Shown here: piece by piece, positions 47,208-57,163 of the stretch
Numbering within the stretch: position 1 is the first letter of the stretch
Layout: each line of letters opens with the position of its first letter
Assembly (NCBI RefSeq): GCF_030052995.1
Contig: NZ_JASJPW010000009.1
Span: forward strand, 1 to 64,000
Length of the DNA stretch: 64,000 nt
DNA from: Gemmobacter sp. 24YEA27
GTDB lineage: Bacteria; Pseudomonadota; Alphaproteobacteria; Rhodobacterales; Rhodobacteraceae
Reading direction: 5' to 3'
Position numbers and translations under genes: made by a program
The notes under the pieces: model-generated
What the model saw: only the letters and a program-made list of their open reading frames with translations
What the model was told of the DNA's origin: nothing
Databases searched by the model: none

Positions 47208-47978
47208 TCAGCCGCGCGGTTTGCCGTAGATGTCGAAATCGAAATATTTGTCGGCAATCTCATCATAGGTGCCATTGTCGAGAATGGCTTTGAGCCCGGT
47301 GTTGAATTTTTCGATATTCTCGTCGCCTTTACGGAAGGCAGCACCGATGCTCAGCGGCGGATAGGTCTCATCTTCAACCACTGCGAGAGCTTTGAAACCG
47401 GCCCCATCAGCTGAGCCGAGAAAGGCGAGCGAGCCCATCCGGCCCGCGAGGACGACATCGACACGCCCGGCGACCAGATCGGCCAGCAATTCATCCTGCG
47501 CCTGATAGACCTTGATCTCAGCCTGGCCATCAAATTTGCGATTCAGATATTCCTCATGAGCGCTGCCAGTCTGCACGCCCAGCAGGGTGCTTTTCATGAT
47601 ATCGGCATCATTCGGATCAAACTTCATATCCTTCTGGCCGATATAGATCGCGTTGGAGGAATAATAGGGGTCTGAGAAGTCAACCACTTCCAGCCGCTTC
47701 GGCGTGATGCTCATCGAGGCGATGATCATATCGATCTTTTTGGTTTCCAGCGCGGGAATGATGCCATTCCAGGCCACCGGCTCAATGACGCAATCCAGTG
47801 CGGCAGCGGCACAGACCGCTGTTACCAACTCAACCTCAAACCCATGAAAGGAGCCGTCCGCTTCCTGCCAGCTCATGGGTTTATAGGGGGCGGAATCCAT
47901 CCCGACTTTCAGCTGCTGGGCCATAGCCGGCGCGGCAAAGGCCAGCATCGCGGCAAGGGTAAGTGCCGTTTTTTTCAT
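47208..47978 (-). CDS. Polar amino-acid ABC importer, periplasmic binding protein
   Basis: This 256-aa protein has a clear signal peptide (MKKTALTLAAMLAFAAPAMA). It is a type II SBP of the HisJ/ArtJ/LAO class: LKVGMDSAPYKPMSW, HGFEVELVTAVC, KKIDMIIASMSITPKRLEVVDFS, YYSSNAIYIG and GRVDVVLAG. It captures a polar amino acid or derivative. It is the last gene of an operon beginning with malonyl-CoA decarboxylase (54769). Linked genes raise the possibility that the natural ligand is a malonylated amino acid. A terminator follows. Confidence 0.88.
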   Translation of the reverse strand: MKKTALTLAAMLAFAAPAMAQQLKVGMDSAPYKPMSWQEADGSFHGFEVELVTAVCAAAALDCVIEPVAWNGIIPALETKKIDMIIASMSITPKRLEVVDFSDPYYSSNAIYIGQKDMKFDPNDADIMKSTLLGVQTGSAHEEYLNRKFDGQAEIKVYQAQDELLADLVAGRVDVVLAGRMGSLAFLGSADGAGFKALAVVEDETYPPLSIGAAFRKGDENIEKFNTGLKAILDNGTYDEIADKYFDFDIYGKPRG

Positions 47979-48059
47979 TGGTGTTTCTCCATGTTGGTCG
48001 TTCGTTTCTTGTTAAAACCGTTTAAGCTCCAGCAATTGCGCAGAGGAACATGCCCGCCC

Positions 48060-48862
48060 TCACCTTTTCGCCAGGTTGAAACGCCTCTCGACGATGCCGA
48101 GCGCCTGCACGACCAGGAAGGTCAGAACCAGATAGATGCCGGCGATGAACAACAAAGGCTCATAGGTCAGCAAAGTGTCGTGGCGCGCCTGGACAACAAT
48201 CGCATACATCTCGGGCACCGTGACGGTGGCGATCAGGGGAATTGCCTTCAGCTGCAAAACCGTCTCGCCCGCGAGGGTGGGGAGGGCCTGGCGCAGGGCC
48301 AGCGGCAGCCAGATACGGCGAAAGATCCTGGCCTTTGACATGCCGAAGGCCTGGCCCGCCTCGATTTCACCGCGGCCGACTCCGGCAAAAGCACCGCGCA
48401 TGATCTCGCCCGAATAGGCAGCGTAGTTCAGCGACAGGGCCAGAACCGCAAAAGGCCTGGCCTCGCGCACATGGGGCCAGAAAATGGTTTCACGGATGCC
48501 CGGGATTTGGGTGATCATCGCGCCGACGCCGAAATAGAACAGCCAGAGCTGCATCAGGAGCGGCGTCCCCGGAAGGTCGTGCAATAGGCGACGGAAAGCC
48601 AGCGCAGCGGTCCGCGTGACACCACCTGCGCCAGACCCAGTGGCAGCGCCAGCAGGAAGCCGAACACAACCGATGCGGCCCAGATCGCAATGGTGATTTT
48701 GAAACCGTTCCAGAACTTTGGCAGATATTGGGGCAGCCAGTCCCACTGCAGTCCCGTCACAATCGCGTAAAGAATGGCCAGCCCGATCGCGATATAGATG
48801 ACGCGGTAAAGGGGCAAAGCGGCACGCAACCCGCGCGCGGATGAAAAGGCAAGCTCGCTCAT
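48060..48862 (-). pseudogene. HisM-like ABC permease, single frameshift
   Basis: The start MSELAFSSARGLR (48862) leads through YIAIGLAILYAIVTG and WNGFKITIAIWAAS to YCTTFRG, where the frame breaks at the C4 run 48568-48571. The continuation in the next frame begins TPLLMQLWLFYFGVG and has the EAA motif in EIEAGQAFGMSKARIFRRI. One restored base gives 267 aa of normal family length. It overlaps the HisQ-like gene by four bases. The break is probably a sequencing error. If real, import is lost. Confidence 0.83.
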
Positions 48863-49583
48863 CTGTGTTTCACCGTGCCGCGGCTGTAGCGCGCCTCAAG
48901 CTGATTGAAGACGAGCCGCGAAATCAGCGTGATCGTCAGATAGAGGGCCGAGGCCGCAAGAAAGAAGGTCATGTAATGTTTGGTGCTGCCCGCCGCTTGT
49001 TTGGCCACCAGAGCAAGTTCCGAAAAGCCGACCACCGACAGGAGCGCGGTCTCTTTGGTGGCAATGACCCAAAGGTTTGAAAGTCCTGGCAGGGCACGTG
49101 GCACCAGAAGGGGCAGCGTCACGCGACGGAAGGCCGTCCATTTCGCCATACCATAGGCCGAGGCGGCCTCGTGACAGCCGGTTGGAATGGCCTGGATCGC
49201 TCCCCTGATCACCTCGGTGCTATAGGCGCCTTGCACGGTTGCGATCACCATCACGCCTGCCATGGCGCCATTGACGTTGATCGGGCCAAGGCCAAAGTGG
49301 CCAGCCAGGGCGTTCAGACCCGCCGTCCCCGCATAAAAGAGGATCAGGATCAGGATCAGCTCCGGCACGGCCCTGATCAGAGTTGTGTAGATGGCCAGCA
49401 ATTCTTTCAGCCAGGGCGGTCCGTAGACCTTGCCCATTGCGCCGCCAATGCCGATCAGCTGGCCCAAAAGATACCCCCCAGGGCGATCTGTACGGTCTTG
49501 AGCGCACCCCAGAGCAGTGCGCCGCCCCAGCCGGGTGAGTCCCAGGCGAGAAGGCTCCAGTCGGTGATATTCAGAAGATCCAT
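48859..49583 (-). pseudogene. HisQ-like ABC permease, single frameshift near the N-terminus
   Basis: The true start is ATG 49583 (MDLLNITDWSLLAWDSPG), with ALLWGALKTVQIALGG. The frame then breaks at the C6 run 49474-49479 (G6 on the coding strand, one short of the G7 needed for GGYLLGQLIG). The rest (GQLIGIGGAMGKVYGP onward) is open to the stop at 48859, with the EAA loop CHEAASAYGMAKWTAFRRV. The repaired product is 241 aa. The shorter frame from 49467 would lack the first membrane helix. It forms the channel with the HisM-like subunit. Confidence 0.83.
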
Positions 49584-49593
49584 CAGCCCCGCC

Positions 49594-50370
49594 TCAGTAT
49601 TTCGGTGCGAGGAAGGCGCGCAGTGCCTCGGATTTCGGCGCGTCGAAAACTTCCGCCGGATGGCCCTGCTCTTCGATCACTCCATTGCGCAGGAAGATGA
49701 TTTCGCTGGCAACATTGCGGGCAAACTGCATCTCATGCGTCACAAGGATCATGGTCCGGCCTTCGCGGGCGAGATCAGCAATGACCGAAAGCACCTCGCC
49801 CACCAGTTCCGGATCCAGGGCAGAGGTCGGCTCGTCAAACAACATGGCATGCGGGTCAACCGCCAGGGCGCGTGCAATCGCGGCGCGTTGCTTTTGCCCG
49901 CCCGAGAGCATCTCGGGAAAGGTGTCACGCTTGGCCAGCAATCCGACGCGGTCGAGCAGCCGTTCGGCATTGGCAATCGCCGCATCACGGTTCTGGCCCA
50001 GCACCTGGACCGGCGCCTCGATCACATTTTCCAGCACGGTGCGATGCGGCCAGAGGTTGAAGGCCTGGAACACCATCCCGAGCCGCGCCCGCAGGCGGTT
50101 AAGCTGCGCCGCGTTAGCTGCGCGCAGGCCCCCCTTTCCGTCAGACCTGGTTTCAACCAGCTCACCATGCAGCCGCACCTCGCCCGCTGTCGGGGTTTCA
50201 AGAAAGTTAATGCAGCGCAACATGGTCGACTTGCCCGAACCCGAGCCGCCGATGATCGCAATCACGTCACCGGAATGGGCCGTCAGAGAAACCCCTTTCA
50301 GCACCTCCAGGTCGCCAAAACGCTTGCGCAGCCCGGTCAGCTGAACCGCCACCTTTCTTTCCGCCATCAA
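49594..50370 (-). CDS. Polar amino-acid ABC importer ATPase (GlnQ/HisP type)
   Basis: This 258-aa ATPase has Walker A IGGSGSGKST (about 38-47), Q-loop FQAFNLWPHRTVLENV, signature LSGGQKQR, Walker B AMLFDEPTSALDPE and H-loop VTHEM. The sequence EQGHPAEVFDAP near the C-terminus is characteristic of the polar amino-acid branch. The frame is intact. Its stop lies 10 bp before the HisQ-like start (ATG 49583). It powers the importer whose two permeases are frameshifted in this record. Confidence 0.9.
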   Translation of the reverse strand: MMAERKVAVQLTGLRKRFGDLEVLKGVSLTAHSGDVIAIIGGSGSGKSTMLRCINFLETPTAGEVRLHGELVETRSDGKGGLRAANAAQLNRLRARLGMVFQAFNLWPHRTVLENVIEAPVQVLGQNRDAAIANAERLLDRVGLLAKRDTFPEMLSGGQKQRAAIARALAVDPHAMLFDEPTSALDPELVGEVLSVIADLAREGRTMILVTHEMQFARNVASEIIFLRNGVIEEQGHPAEVFDAPKSEALRAFLAPKY

Positions 50371-50410
50371 CTCGCCTCTCCTGTGGTGGTCGTCGGTTGT
50401 CTCATAGCCT

Positions 50411-51820
50411 TCACGCGCTGTTTTTCGGCTGCGGGGACAGCCCGGGCGTTCCGATATCCCAGAAAAGACCCGTCATCCCGATCAGCCCCTGACGCAGTAC
50501 CGGCATCAGAGCATGTTCATCCGGCGCGTGCTGGTTGCAGCCCGCATAGCTGTGCGGGATCCAGATTGTTGGCAGACCCAGAATATCGGCAAAGCAATCA
50601 TTGGGCAGCGAGCCGCCCAGATTGGGCAAGAGATGCGGCGCAAGGCCGGTGCTTTCCTCCAGCGAACCCGCCGTAAACTGCACCCAGGGGTGATCGGGAT
50701 CCAGCCGCGTCGCGGGGAAATAGCCGGTGTCTGTCATGGTGATCTGCACCATTCCGAAGCCCGCCTGATCCAGGTGGCGTCGCAGGGCCGGAAGGATTTC
50801 CTCCGGATCGGTCCCGACCACATAGCGCAGCTGACAGGTGGCATGGGCTTCACCTGCGATGGCATTCACCGGCGCTTCGGGCCGCCCCGATTTCATCGCC
50901 AGCACTGCAAAACTGTTCCAGCCAAAGACCCGCTCCGTCTGGCTCAGGCTTTCCTCTCCCCAGTCGGGGTCGAGGGCAAAGCCGGCCTCCGGTACGGGCA
51001 GAACCGCCAGCACCTCGCGAATGCGCGGGGTCAGCGTGTCGGGACGCCATTCCGGCACCTGGATCTGGCCCCGCTGGTCGGTAATCACCGCCAGAGCATG
51101 GGCCAGAATGATCGCGGGATCTGCGATCAACCCGCCAAAATTACCCGAATGATGCGCGCCCTGGCGCAAATCAACGCTCAGCCGGAAGGTCAGTGAACTG
51201 CGCGATCCGGTGAAAATCATCGGCCTGGCGGGGTCAATGCGTGGTCCGTCCGAGGCGATCAGCACATCGGCCTCCAGAAGCGCGGCCTCGCTGCGGCAAA
51301 ACTCCTGCAACCCGGGGGAGCCCGCCTCTTCCCCCATCTCTATCAGGAGTTTCGCGTTGAAGCCCAGCCGGCCGCGCGATGCGATCACCTGCTGAAGCGC
51401 GGTCAGGTTGACCAGATGCTGGCCCTTGTTATCTGCCGTTCCCCGGCCATAGACCCGGTCATCTTCCTGCTGCAACCGGAAGGGAGAGAGCCCTTCACGC
51501 CAGTCTTCGGCCTGGCCATGAACGACATCCCCATGGCCATAGATCAGCACTGTCGGCAGGCCCGGATCTTCGATGCGACTCGCCAGCAGAAAAGGCGGCC
51601 CGCCCTGTTCGGGGTTGTCATGAAGGACGGATCCGAAGCCAAGCGCCTGCAGCCTTGGCTGCAGATCCAGGGTCAGATAGGCCAGCAGCTCGGGCGCGGC
51701 TGCGGGGTTCTGGCTTTCACTGGGGCGGGACAAAAGGGCGGCAAGGTCCGCGAGAAAAGCCCCGTTGTCGAAATATGCGACGGCATTGCGCAGCGCGGCG
51801 TTACGGGTGGGCAATGTCAT
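50411..51820 (-). CDS. M20-family metallopeptidase/aminoacylase-like hydrolase
   Basis: This 469-aa cytoplasmic protein has the co-catalytic zinc site of the ArgE/DapE/CPG2 family: VLIYGHGDVVHGQ (His, Asp), GRGTADNKGQH (bridging Asp) and LIEMGEEAGSPG (Glu pair). The lid domain contains RQGAHHSGNFGG, and IPHSYAGCNQHAPDEH supplies the last His. The family includes dipeptidases and N-acyl-amino-acid hydrolases. Its ATG overlaps the matB stop by four bases. In this context it could split N-malonyl amino acids into malonate and amino acid. A plain dipeptidase is the alternative. Confidence 0.85.
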   Translation of the reverse strand: MTLPTRNAALRNAVAYFDNGAFLADLAALLSRPSESQNPAAAPELLAYLTLDLQPRLQALGFGSVLHDNPEQGGPPFLLASRIEDPGLPTVLIYGHGDVVHGQAEDWREGLSPFRLQQEDDRVYGRGTADNKGQHLVNLTALQQVIASRGRLGFNAKLLIEMGEEAGSPGLQEFCRSEAALLEADVLIASDGPRIDPARPMIFTGSRSSLTFRLSVDLRQGAHHSGNFGGLIADPAIILAHALAVITDQRGQIQVPEWRPDTLTPRIREVLAVLPVPEAGFALDPDWGEESLSQTERVFGWNSFAVLAMKSGRPEAPVNAIAGEAHATCQLRYVVGTDPEEILPALRRHLDQAGFGMVQITMTDTGYFPATRLDPDHPWVQFTAGSLEESTGLAPHLLPNLGGSLPNDCFADILGLPTIWIPHSYAGCNQHAPDEHALMPVLRQGLIGMTGLFWDIGTPGLSPQPKNSA

Positions 51821-53384
51821 GGTGCCTCATGGAGTTGGCTCTGGGTTTGCCCGGAGGCGTTGGATCCGTCCGGATCGGGTGCGACCGCGGAATATTGCTC
51901 TCGCAGCAGGTTTTTTTGCACCTTTCCCATCGTGTTGCGCGGAAGCTCTGCGATGAAGATCACCCGTTTTGGCTGTTTGAAACGTGCGAGCTGCGTTGCC
52001 AGCGCGGCGATGATCGCGTCTCCGGTCAGGGCCGAAGTGCCGGTGGGCACCACGATTGCCGTCACCGCCTCGCCAAAATCCGGGTGCGGCACGCCGATCA
52101 CGGCGGATTCCAGGACGCCGGGGATCTCGTCGATCGCGGCTTCCACTTCTTTGGGGTAGACGTTGTAGCCGCCGGTGATGATCAGGTCTTTGCCGCGTCC
52201 GACGATATGGACATAGCCCCGGTCATCAATGCGACCGAGGTCGCCGGTGATGAAGAAGCCATTGGCGCGCAGCTCTGCCGCCGTCTTCTCCGGCATCCGC
52301 CAATAGCCCCTGAAGACATTGGCGCCGCGCACCTCGATCATGCCGATCTCGCCCTGCGGCAGCTCCGCGCCGGTCTCCGGATCGGTTACGATCACCTCGG
52401 TCCCCGGCAGCGGCAATCCGACTGTGCCTGCCACCCTGTCTCCGGTATAGGGGTTCGAGGTGTTCATATTCGTTTCGGTCATGCCATAGCGTTCCAGAAT
52501 GGCGTGGCCGGTGCGTGCGCGCCATTCGCGGTGGGTTTCCGCCAGCAGCGGCGCAGAGCCGGAGATGAAGAGGCGCATATGCGCGGTGGTTGCCGTGTTC
52601 AGCCGCGCCTCGGCCAGCAGCCTTGTATAGAAGGTTGGCACCCCCATCAGCACCGTGGCGCGGTCCATCAGACCGAGGATGCGGTCAGGGTCAAATTTCG
52701 GCAGCAGGATCATCGATGCGCCCGAGAAGAGCGTCACATTGGTCGCGACGAACAAGCCATGGGTATGAAAGATCGGCAGCGCATGGATCAGCAGGTCGCT
52801 TGCCGTAAAGTGCCATGCCTCGCGCAGGCTCAGCGCGTTCGAGACCAGGTTGCCATGGGTCAGCATCGCCCCTTTGACCGCCCCGTCGTCCCCGAGGTGT
52901 AAAGGAGCGCCGCCAGATCATCCGCCTCACGCGGCAGGGTGGCGAAATCACCGGGCGCGGCCTTTGCCGCTTCGGTCAGGCTGCCCTGGCCTTCTGCATC
53001 CAGCGTCACCACCCGCGCCCCGGCCTTTTCGGCGGTCGCCGCCAGATCGCCGGCGCGGGCCGGATCGCAGACAAAGAGAGCGGGCTCTGCATCGCCGATA
53101 AAATAGGCGATCTCGGCCGGGGTATAGCCGGTGTTCAGCGGCAGGAAGACCGCGCCCGCCCGCAGCGTGGCGAGGTAGAGGATGATCGCCTCAACCGATT
53201 TTTCCACCTGCACCGCCACCCGGTCGCCGGGGACCACGCCAAGCCCGCTCAGCGCATGCGCCATTTTCCCGCTGCGCCGGGTCAGTTCGGTATAGCTGAT
53301 CCGCTCGCCGCCCGGGGTTTCGATGGCGGTCGCCCCGGGATCTGTGATGGAGCGGGTCAGAATGTCGAAAAGATTGGCGGACAT
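51817..53384 (-). pseudogene. matB: Malonyl-CoA synthetase (malonate-CoA ligase), single frameshift
   Basis: The N-terminal part (MSANLFDIL, ATG 53384) reaches the AMP-binding motif LLYTSGTTGRSKG, where the frame breaks at the C4 run 52869-52872. The next frame resumes with AMLTHGNLVSNAL and continues through LISGSAPL-type, YGMTETNMNTSNPY, GYWRMPEKT, FFITGDLG and the C-terminal lysine region PRNTMGKVQKNLLRE. Adding one base gives 522 aa. This acyl-CoA synthetase activates malonate with ATP and CoA. It lies 25 bp after the decarboxylase gene, the usual mat pairing. Confidence 0.83.
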
Positions 53385-53409
53385 GGCATATTCCTGCAAA
53401 GGCGGGCTG

Positions 53410-54769
53410 TCAGAGGCGGGGGACGGGCTTCGCGGCCTTCACCGCGTCTGAGGCGACGATGTCACCACGCTCGGCAAAGCCCTCATGGTTCACTTCGATC
53501 TGGCTGAGGTCGTAGAGGTAATTGACCATCAGCCCATGCGACTGTTTCAACCCATTCTCCGAGACGTCTCCCAGAAAATTCAGCAGTTCCAGCCGGGCGC
53601 CGTTGCCCAGATGGAAGCGCGCCACCGGATCGATAACACGCCCCACCTTGTCGCGGGCGCTGAGGAAATAGCTGGCAGCGGCGGCCAGAAGCGGCGCGCG
53701 GATCTCGGCGCCATCCTCATGCCAGTCCGGCTGGTCGAGAGCGGTGAAAACAAGACGTTGCTCCGGGTGATCAGGTCGGAGGTCTCGTCCTTGCGCTGCG
53801 CGTAAAGCCAGGCGGCAAAGCCCGGCACCGGCGACAGGGTGACGAAGGTCCTGATATTCGGGCATTCGGCCTTCAGTTCCTCGACCACCTGTTTGATCAG
53901 GAAATTGCCGAAGGAAACCCCCGCCAGCCCTTTCTGGGTGTTGGAAATGGAATAGAAGACCGCGGTATCGGCCTCTTCCGCGCGGATCGGCCGGCGTGTG
54001 AGGTCCAGAAGCTCTGCCACATTGTCGGGACTGGCGCGGGTCAGCGCGACCTCGACGAAAATCAGCGGCTCATCGGTCAGCTGCGGGTGAAAAAACCCAT
54101 AGCAGCGCCGGTCGCCGGGCTGCAGGCGGTTGCGCAGATCGTCCCAGTTGCGGATCGCATGCACGGCCTCGTAGCGGATGATCTTTTCAAGAATACTGGC
54201 CGGGGTGTTCCAGTCGATACGGCGCAGGCCAAGGAAGCCCGGTTGAACCAGGACCCGAAGAGATGCGCGAAATCCTGGTCGACCCGCCGCAGCTCCGGCT
54301 GGTCGCGCAGATGGCCGATGAGCTCCTCGCGCATCCTGACCAGCGCCGCAGTGCCGCCCGGTGCAAGGTTCAGGCGCCGCAGCAATTCCTGGCGGCGCGG
54401 CTCGGAGGCGCTGTGCAGTGCCTCCATCGGCCCGGCCGCGTCGGGAGCCTGTTGCAGGGCGGCCAGAGCGGCCTGCACCGCCTTCGGGTCGGGGCCGAAA
54501 TCATCGGCCAGTGCCCGAAGGAAGGCCAGCCGCCCCTCAGGCCCCGCATCCTCAAAAGCCGCCAGCAGGGCACGCGCAATCACCACGCCCGAGGCCTCTC
54601 CGCGCCGCGACAGGAGGCGCGCGCCCAGCTCCGTCAGATCAGGGGGCGGGAGCCTGTCGCGCCGGACCCCTGCGCGCCAGCCCATAAAGCGCCGGCCACG
54701 TTCGCTCAGGCTCTCAAACAGATCGCCCAGCAGCGAAGGGCGGGATGAAGCAGATCCGGTTCTGGACAT
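53410..54769 (-). pseudogene. mcd: Malonyl-CoA decarboxylase, two frameshifts
   Basis: Three frame segments join into one 453-aa enzyme. The first reads MSRTGSASSRPS to FGSWFNR and breaks at CCC 54238-54240. The second holds MHAIRNWDDLRNRL, YGFFHPQLTDEPLIFVEVAL, FYSISNTQKGLAGVSFGNFL and SPVPGFAAWLY, and breaks at GGG 53765-53767. The third reads PEQRLVFTALDQPDWH, RFHLGNGARLE and SHGLMVNYLYDL. Both breaks are repaired by one extra base in a three-base run. The enzyme converts malonyl-CoA to acetyl-CoA. It heads the operon, with a GntR-type dyad upstream. Confidence 0.83.
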
Positions 54770-54864
54770 GACATGGTTTCCGGTTTGATGCGCCGGTAGA
54801 GTGCTGACCCCAAGGCCGGCAAAGGCCCGCGATCACCTTCATGATATATGCATTGCAACACACG

Positions 54865-54877
54865 TTGTATATAACAA
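54865..54877. promoter_or_regulatory. Dyad operator candidate upstream of mcd
   Basis: TTGTATATAACAA has TTGT/ACAA arms in an AT-rich stretch about 96 bp upstream of the decarboxylase start. It resembles the TnGT...ACnA sites known for FadR/MatR-type GntR regulators. No matR gene is adjacent. Confidence 0.45.
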
Positions 54878-54900
54878 TCTTTCAGATGGATTAACGACGG

Positions 54901-55257
54901 CTAAAAGAAGAGAAAATTGGCATCGCCATCGGTTGAGACGATGGCACCAGGGGTTCCCACTGTCCCCTGTCCCTGTGCTTTTTTTGCGGAATGGCCGTCG
55001 ACCGCCCAGGTATCGAAAGTCACGTAACTGTCGGCCCGGCAGCGTGTCAGACTCATCGCACACGGGCGCATCCGCGCGGCACCAGGCGTTGCCCGGATCG
55101 CGGTCTCATTCGCCCTGGCGACCTTGCAAGTGGTGTTGTAGAATTTCAGCTCGTTCCCGTCAGCCTGGATATGGCTGCCGGCCACCATCACCGCGCCGCA
55201 ATCGACCACGGCCTTTTGCGGATCCTGCACCGTCCGGGCGATGGTCGGCGCGACCAC
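54901..55257 (-). CDS. Hypothetical protein with uncertain 5' end
   Basis: The frame (GTG 55257) encodes 118 aa with evenly placed Cys (VDCGAVMVAG, YNTTCKVAR, RPCAMSL, RCRADSY), Thr/Ala-rich and beta-like. It looks like the exported part of a small periplasmic or surface protein, but no signal peptide precedes it in frame. The upstream DNA in an adjacent frame (DAAAAEATGPMV) hints at a lost base near 55260, as in other genes here. No family recognised. It is divergent from the malonate operon and downstream of galE. Confidence 0.45.
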   Translation of the reverse strand: MVAPTIARTVQDPQKAVVDCGAVMVAGSHIQADGNELKFYNTTCKVARANETAIRATPGAARMRPCAMSLTRCRADSYVTFDTWAVDGHSAKKAQGQGTVGTPGAIVSTDGDANFLFF

Positions 55258-55437
55258 AAGGCCGCGCAGGCCGCCGGGTCTGAATCTCGGACCATGGGTC
55301 CTGTGGCTTCTGCCGCAGCCGCGTCACATCACATCTGGCAGATGGCCGGCGCCTCCGGCGGGGATATCTTGATCCGAAAAGACGGGGCTTTGTTCCCGGC
55401 CCGGATAGCCCGGGACAGGGACGGGGCAGCGCCCCTC

Positions 55438-56421
55438 CTATTCCCGGTATTCCGGCTGCTGCGCCCATGTCCAGGCATCACCGATCATCTGCCGCAGGGT
55501 CGAGCGTTTCGGCTCCCAGCCCAGTTCCTCAACTGCCCGGGCCGAGCCCGAGACCAGCGCCACCGCATCGCCTGGGCGGCGCTCACCCTGGATGATCGGC
55601 ACCTCCCTGTTGGTAACGGTGCGGGCGGCATCGATCACCTCGCGCACGGAAAAGCCTCTTCCGGTGCCGAGGTTGAAGGCCCGGGTGCCCTTGCCGTCCA
55701 GCAGCCATTTCAGCCCCAGCACATGAGCATCGACCAGATCCGATACATGGACATAGTCGCGCACGCAGGTGCCGTCGCGGGTGGCGTAATCGGAGCCGAA
55801 GACGGTCAGCGCAGGGCGCTTACCCGCCACCGCCTCCAGCATGAGCGGGATCAGATGTGTCTCGGGCTGGTGCTGTTCACCCAGCTGCCCCTCGGGATCG
55901 GCGCCCGCTACGTTGAAATAGCGGAAGATCACATGGTTCAGTGGATAGGCCGCCGCGAAATCACCAAGGATATTCTCGATGGCCTTTTTCGAGCCGCCAT
56001 AGGCATTGATCGGGTATTGCGGCGTGGTCTCGGTCAACACCACCCCATCCTGATCGCCATAAGTGGCGCAGGTCGAGGAGAAGACGAAATTACCGATCCC
56101 GGCCGCCACCGTTGCCTCGATCAGGTTCAGCGCGCCCTCAACATTCACCCGCCAGTATTTGCCGGGATCCTTCATCGACTCGCCCACCAGTGACAGCGCC
56201 GCGAAATGCATCACCGCAATGGGCCGGTGTTCGGCCAGCGCTGCATCGATCGAGGCGCGGTCCAGGAGATCTCCCCTGGCCAGCGGCCCGTATTTTACCG
56301 CCTCGGCCCAGCCGGTCGAGAGATTGTCGAAAGCCACCGGCAAAAACCCGGCCCGTGCCAGCGCCTTACAGGCATGCGACCCGATATACCCGGCACCACC
56401 CGTCACAAGAACGCGGTCCAT
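55438..56421 (-). CDS. galE: UDP-glucose 4-epimerase
   Basis: This 327-aa short-chain dehydrogenase-type epimerase starts at ATG 56421 (MDRVLVTGGAGYIGSH). It has the NAD-binding GGAGYIGS motif, VMHFAALSLVGESM, the catalytic Ser/Thr stretch FSSTCATYGD, and YxxxK in AYGGSKKAIE. GALE-specific FRYFNVAGADPEG and DGTCVRDYVHVSDL follow. It interconverts UDP-glucose and UDP-galactose for surface polysaccharide. An upstream in-frame extension to 56475 has no family match. It sits beside a manC remnant, so the region once had more sugar-nucleotide genes. Confidence 0.93.
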   Translation of the reverse strand: MDRVLVTGGAGYIGSHACKALARAGFLPVAFDNLSTGWAEAVKYGPLARGDLLDRASIDAALAEHRPIAVMHFAALSLVGESMKDPGKYWRVNVEGALNLIEATVAAGIGNFVFSSTCATYGDQDGVVLTETTPQYPINAYGGSKKAIENILGDFAAAYPLNHVIFRYFNVAGADPEGQLGEQHQPETHLIPLMLEAVAGKRPALTVFGSDYATRDGTCVRDYVHVSDLVDAHVLGLKWLLDGKGTRAFNLGTGRGFSVREVIDAARTVTNREVPIIQGERRPGDAVALVSGSARAVEELGWEPKRSTLRQMIGDAWTWAQQPEYRE

Positions 56422-56612
56422 CAGATGTCCTTTGCGAATCTCATCCGCCCGATGCCTAGCGCGCAGAGAACGCAAAAGCCAGAAAGTCCGGACCGGAAGC
56501 GGAGCAGATATGCGAGGCTGGTCAATTCAGATCCAGACTGCCTGTAGCGTGTACGCGGCAAGGGGCGGCCCGGTATTGCCGGGCCAGCGCTTCGGGCGAA
56601 ATCAGACCGATA

Positions 56613-56902
56613 TCAGCCCTTCGCGCCCTGGCCGACATCATAGACTTCTCCGTAGCGGATGAGGTCATCCTCGCCCCCTTGCCGGGGTTCTCGATCCTGT
56701 GGGCGGCGCCCAGGGGGATATAGGCCGGCTGGTTCTCGCGGATCAGTTTCACCTGATCATCAGTGGTCACATTTGCCGTTCCCTCGACCACGACGCAATG
56801 CACGGCGCGATGTTCAGGCGATTGATGTGACAGGACAGCGCCCGATCTCACGACGATGCGCCTGACCTGAAGACACTCGCCGATGACCAGGCTTTGCAAC
56901 AT
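56613..56902 (-). pseudogene. C-terminal cupin remnant of ManC/AlgA (mannose-1-P guanylyltransferase/isomerase)
   Basis: The residual frame has QVRRIVVRSGAVLSHQSPEHRA, then VVEGTANVTTDD and PAYIPLGAAHRIENPGKG, the type II phosphomannose isomerase cupin. The family's next part (about 12-15 residues around IEVQSGSYLG) is missing. EDDLIRYGEVYDVG picks up in a shifted frame to a stop at 56613, consistent with an internal deletion of roughly 40 bp. The large N-terminal nucleotidyltransferase domain is absent. The 56903-57163 stretch beyond shows no readable continuation. Confidence 0.65.
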
Positions 56903-57163
56903 GCCCCGGGGGCGGTGCCCGGTCCCCTGGTCGGATTTCGAGAGCAGGAGGGGCCGCCGCCAGTTCGGCAGCGCCGTATTTCAACGTTCCAGCTCTGTCA
57001 GACCCTGTTGGGGCGCGATCTCGATCCCGGCCAGCTGTTCAGCCTTCCTCTCCAGGGAGCGCCCCCCATCGAGCCTTGAGTTCAGACACCTGAGGAACTC
57101 TGTTCAGCCACACTATAAAAGCGTGCGCCCTGTGCGCCGTAAGCACAGATGTCCGGGTCTAAG

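Noticed and set aside
55160..55468. Reverse frame overlapping the galE 3' end
   Set aside because: Low-complexity Arg/Pro/Gly-rich translation; better explained as a shadow of the hypothetical gene region.
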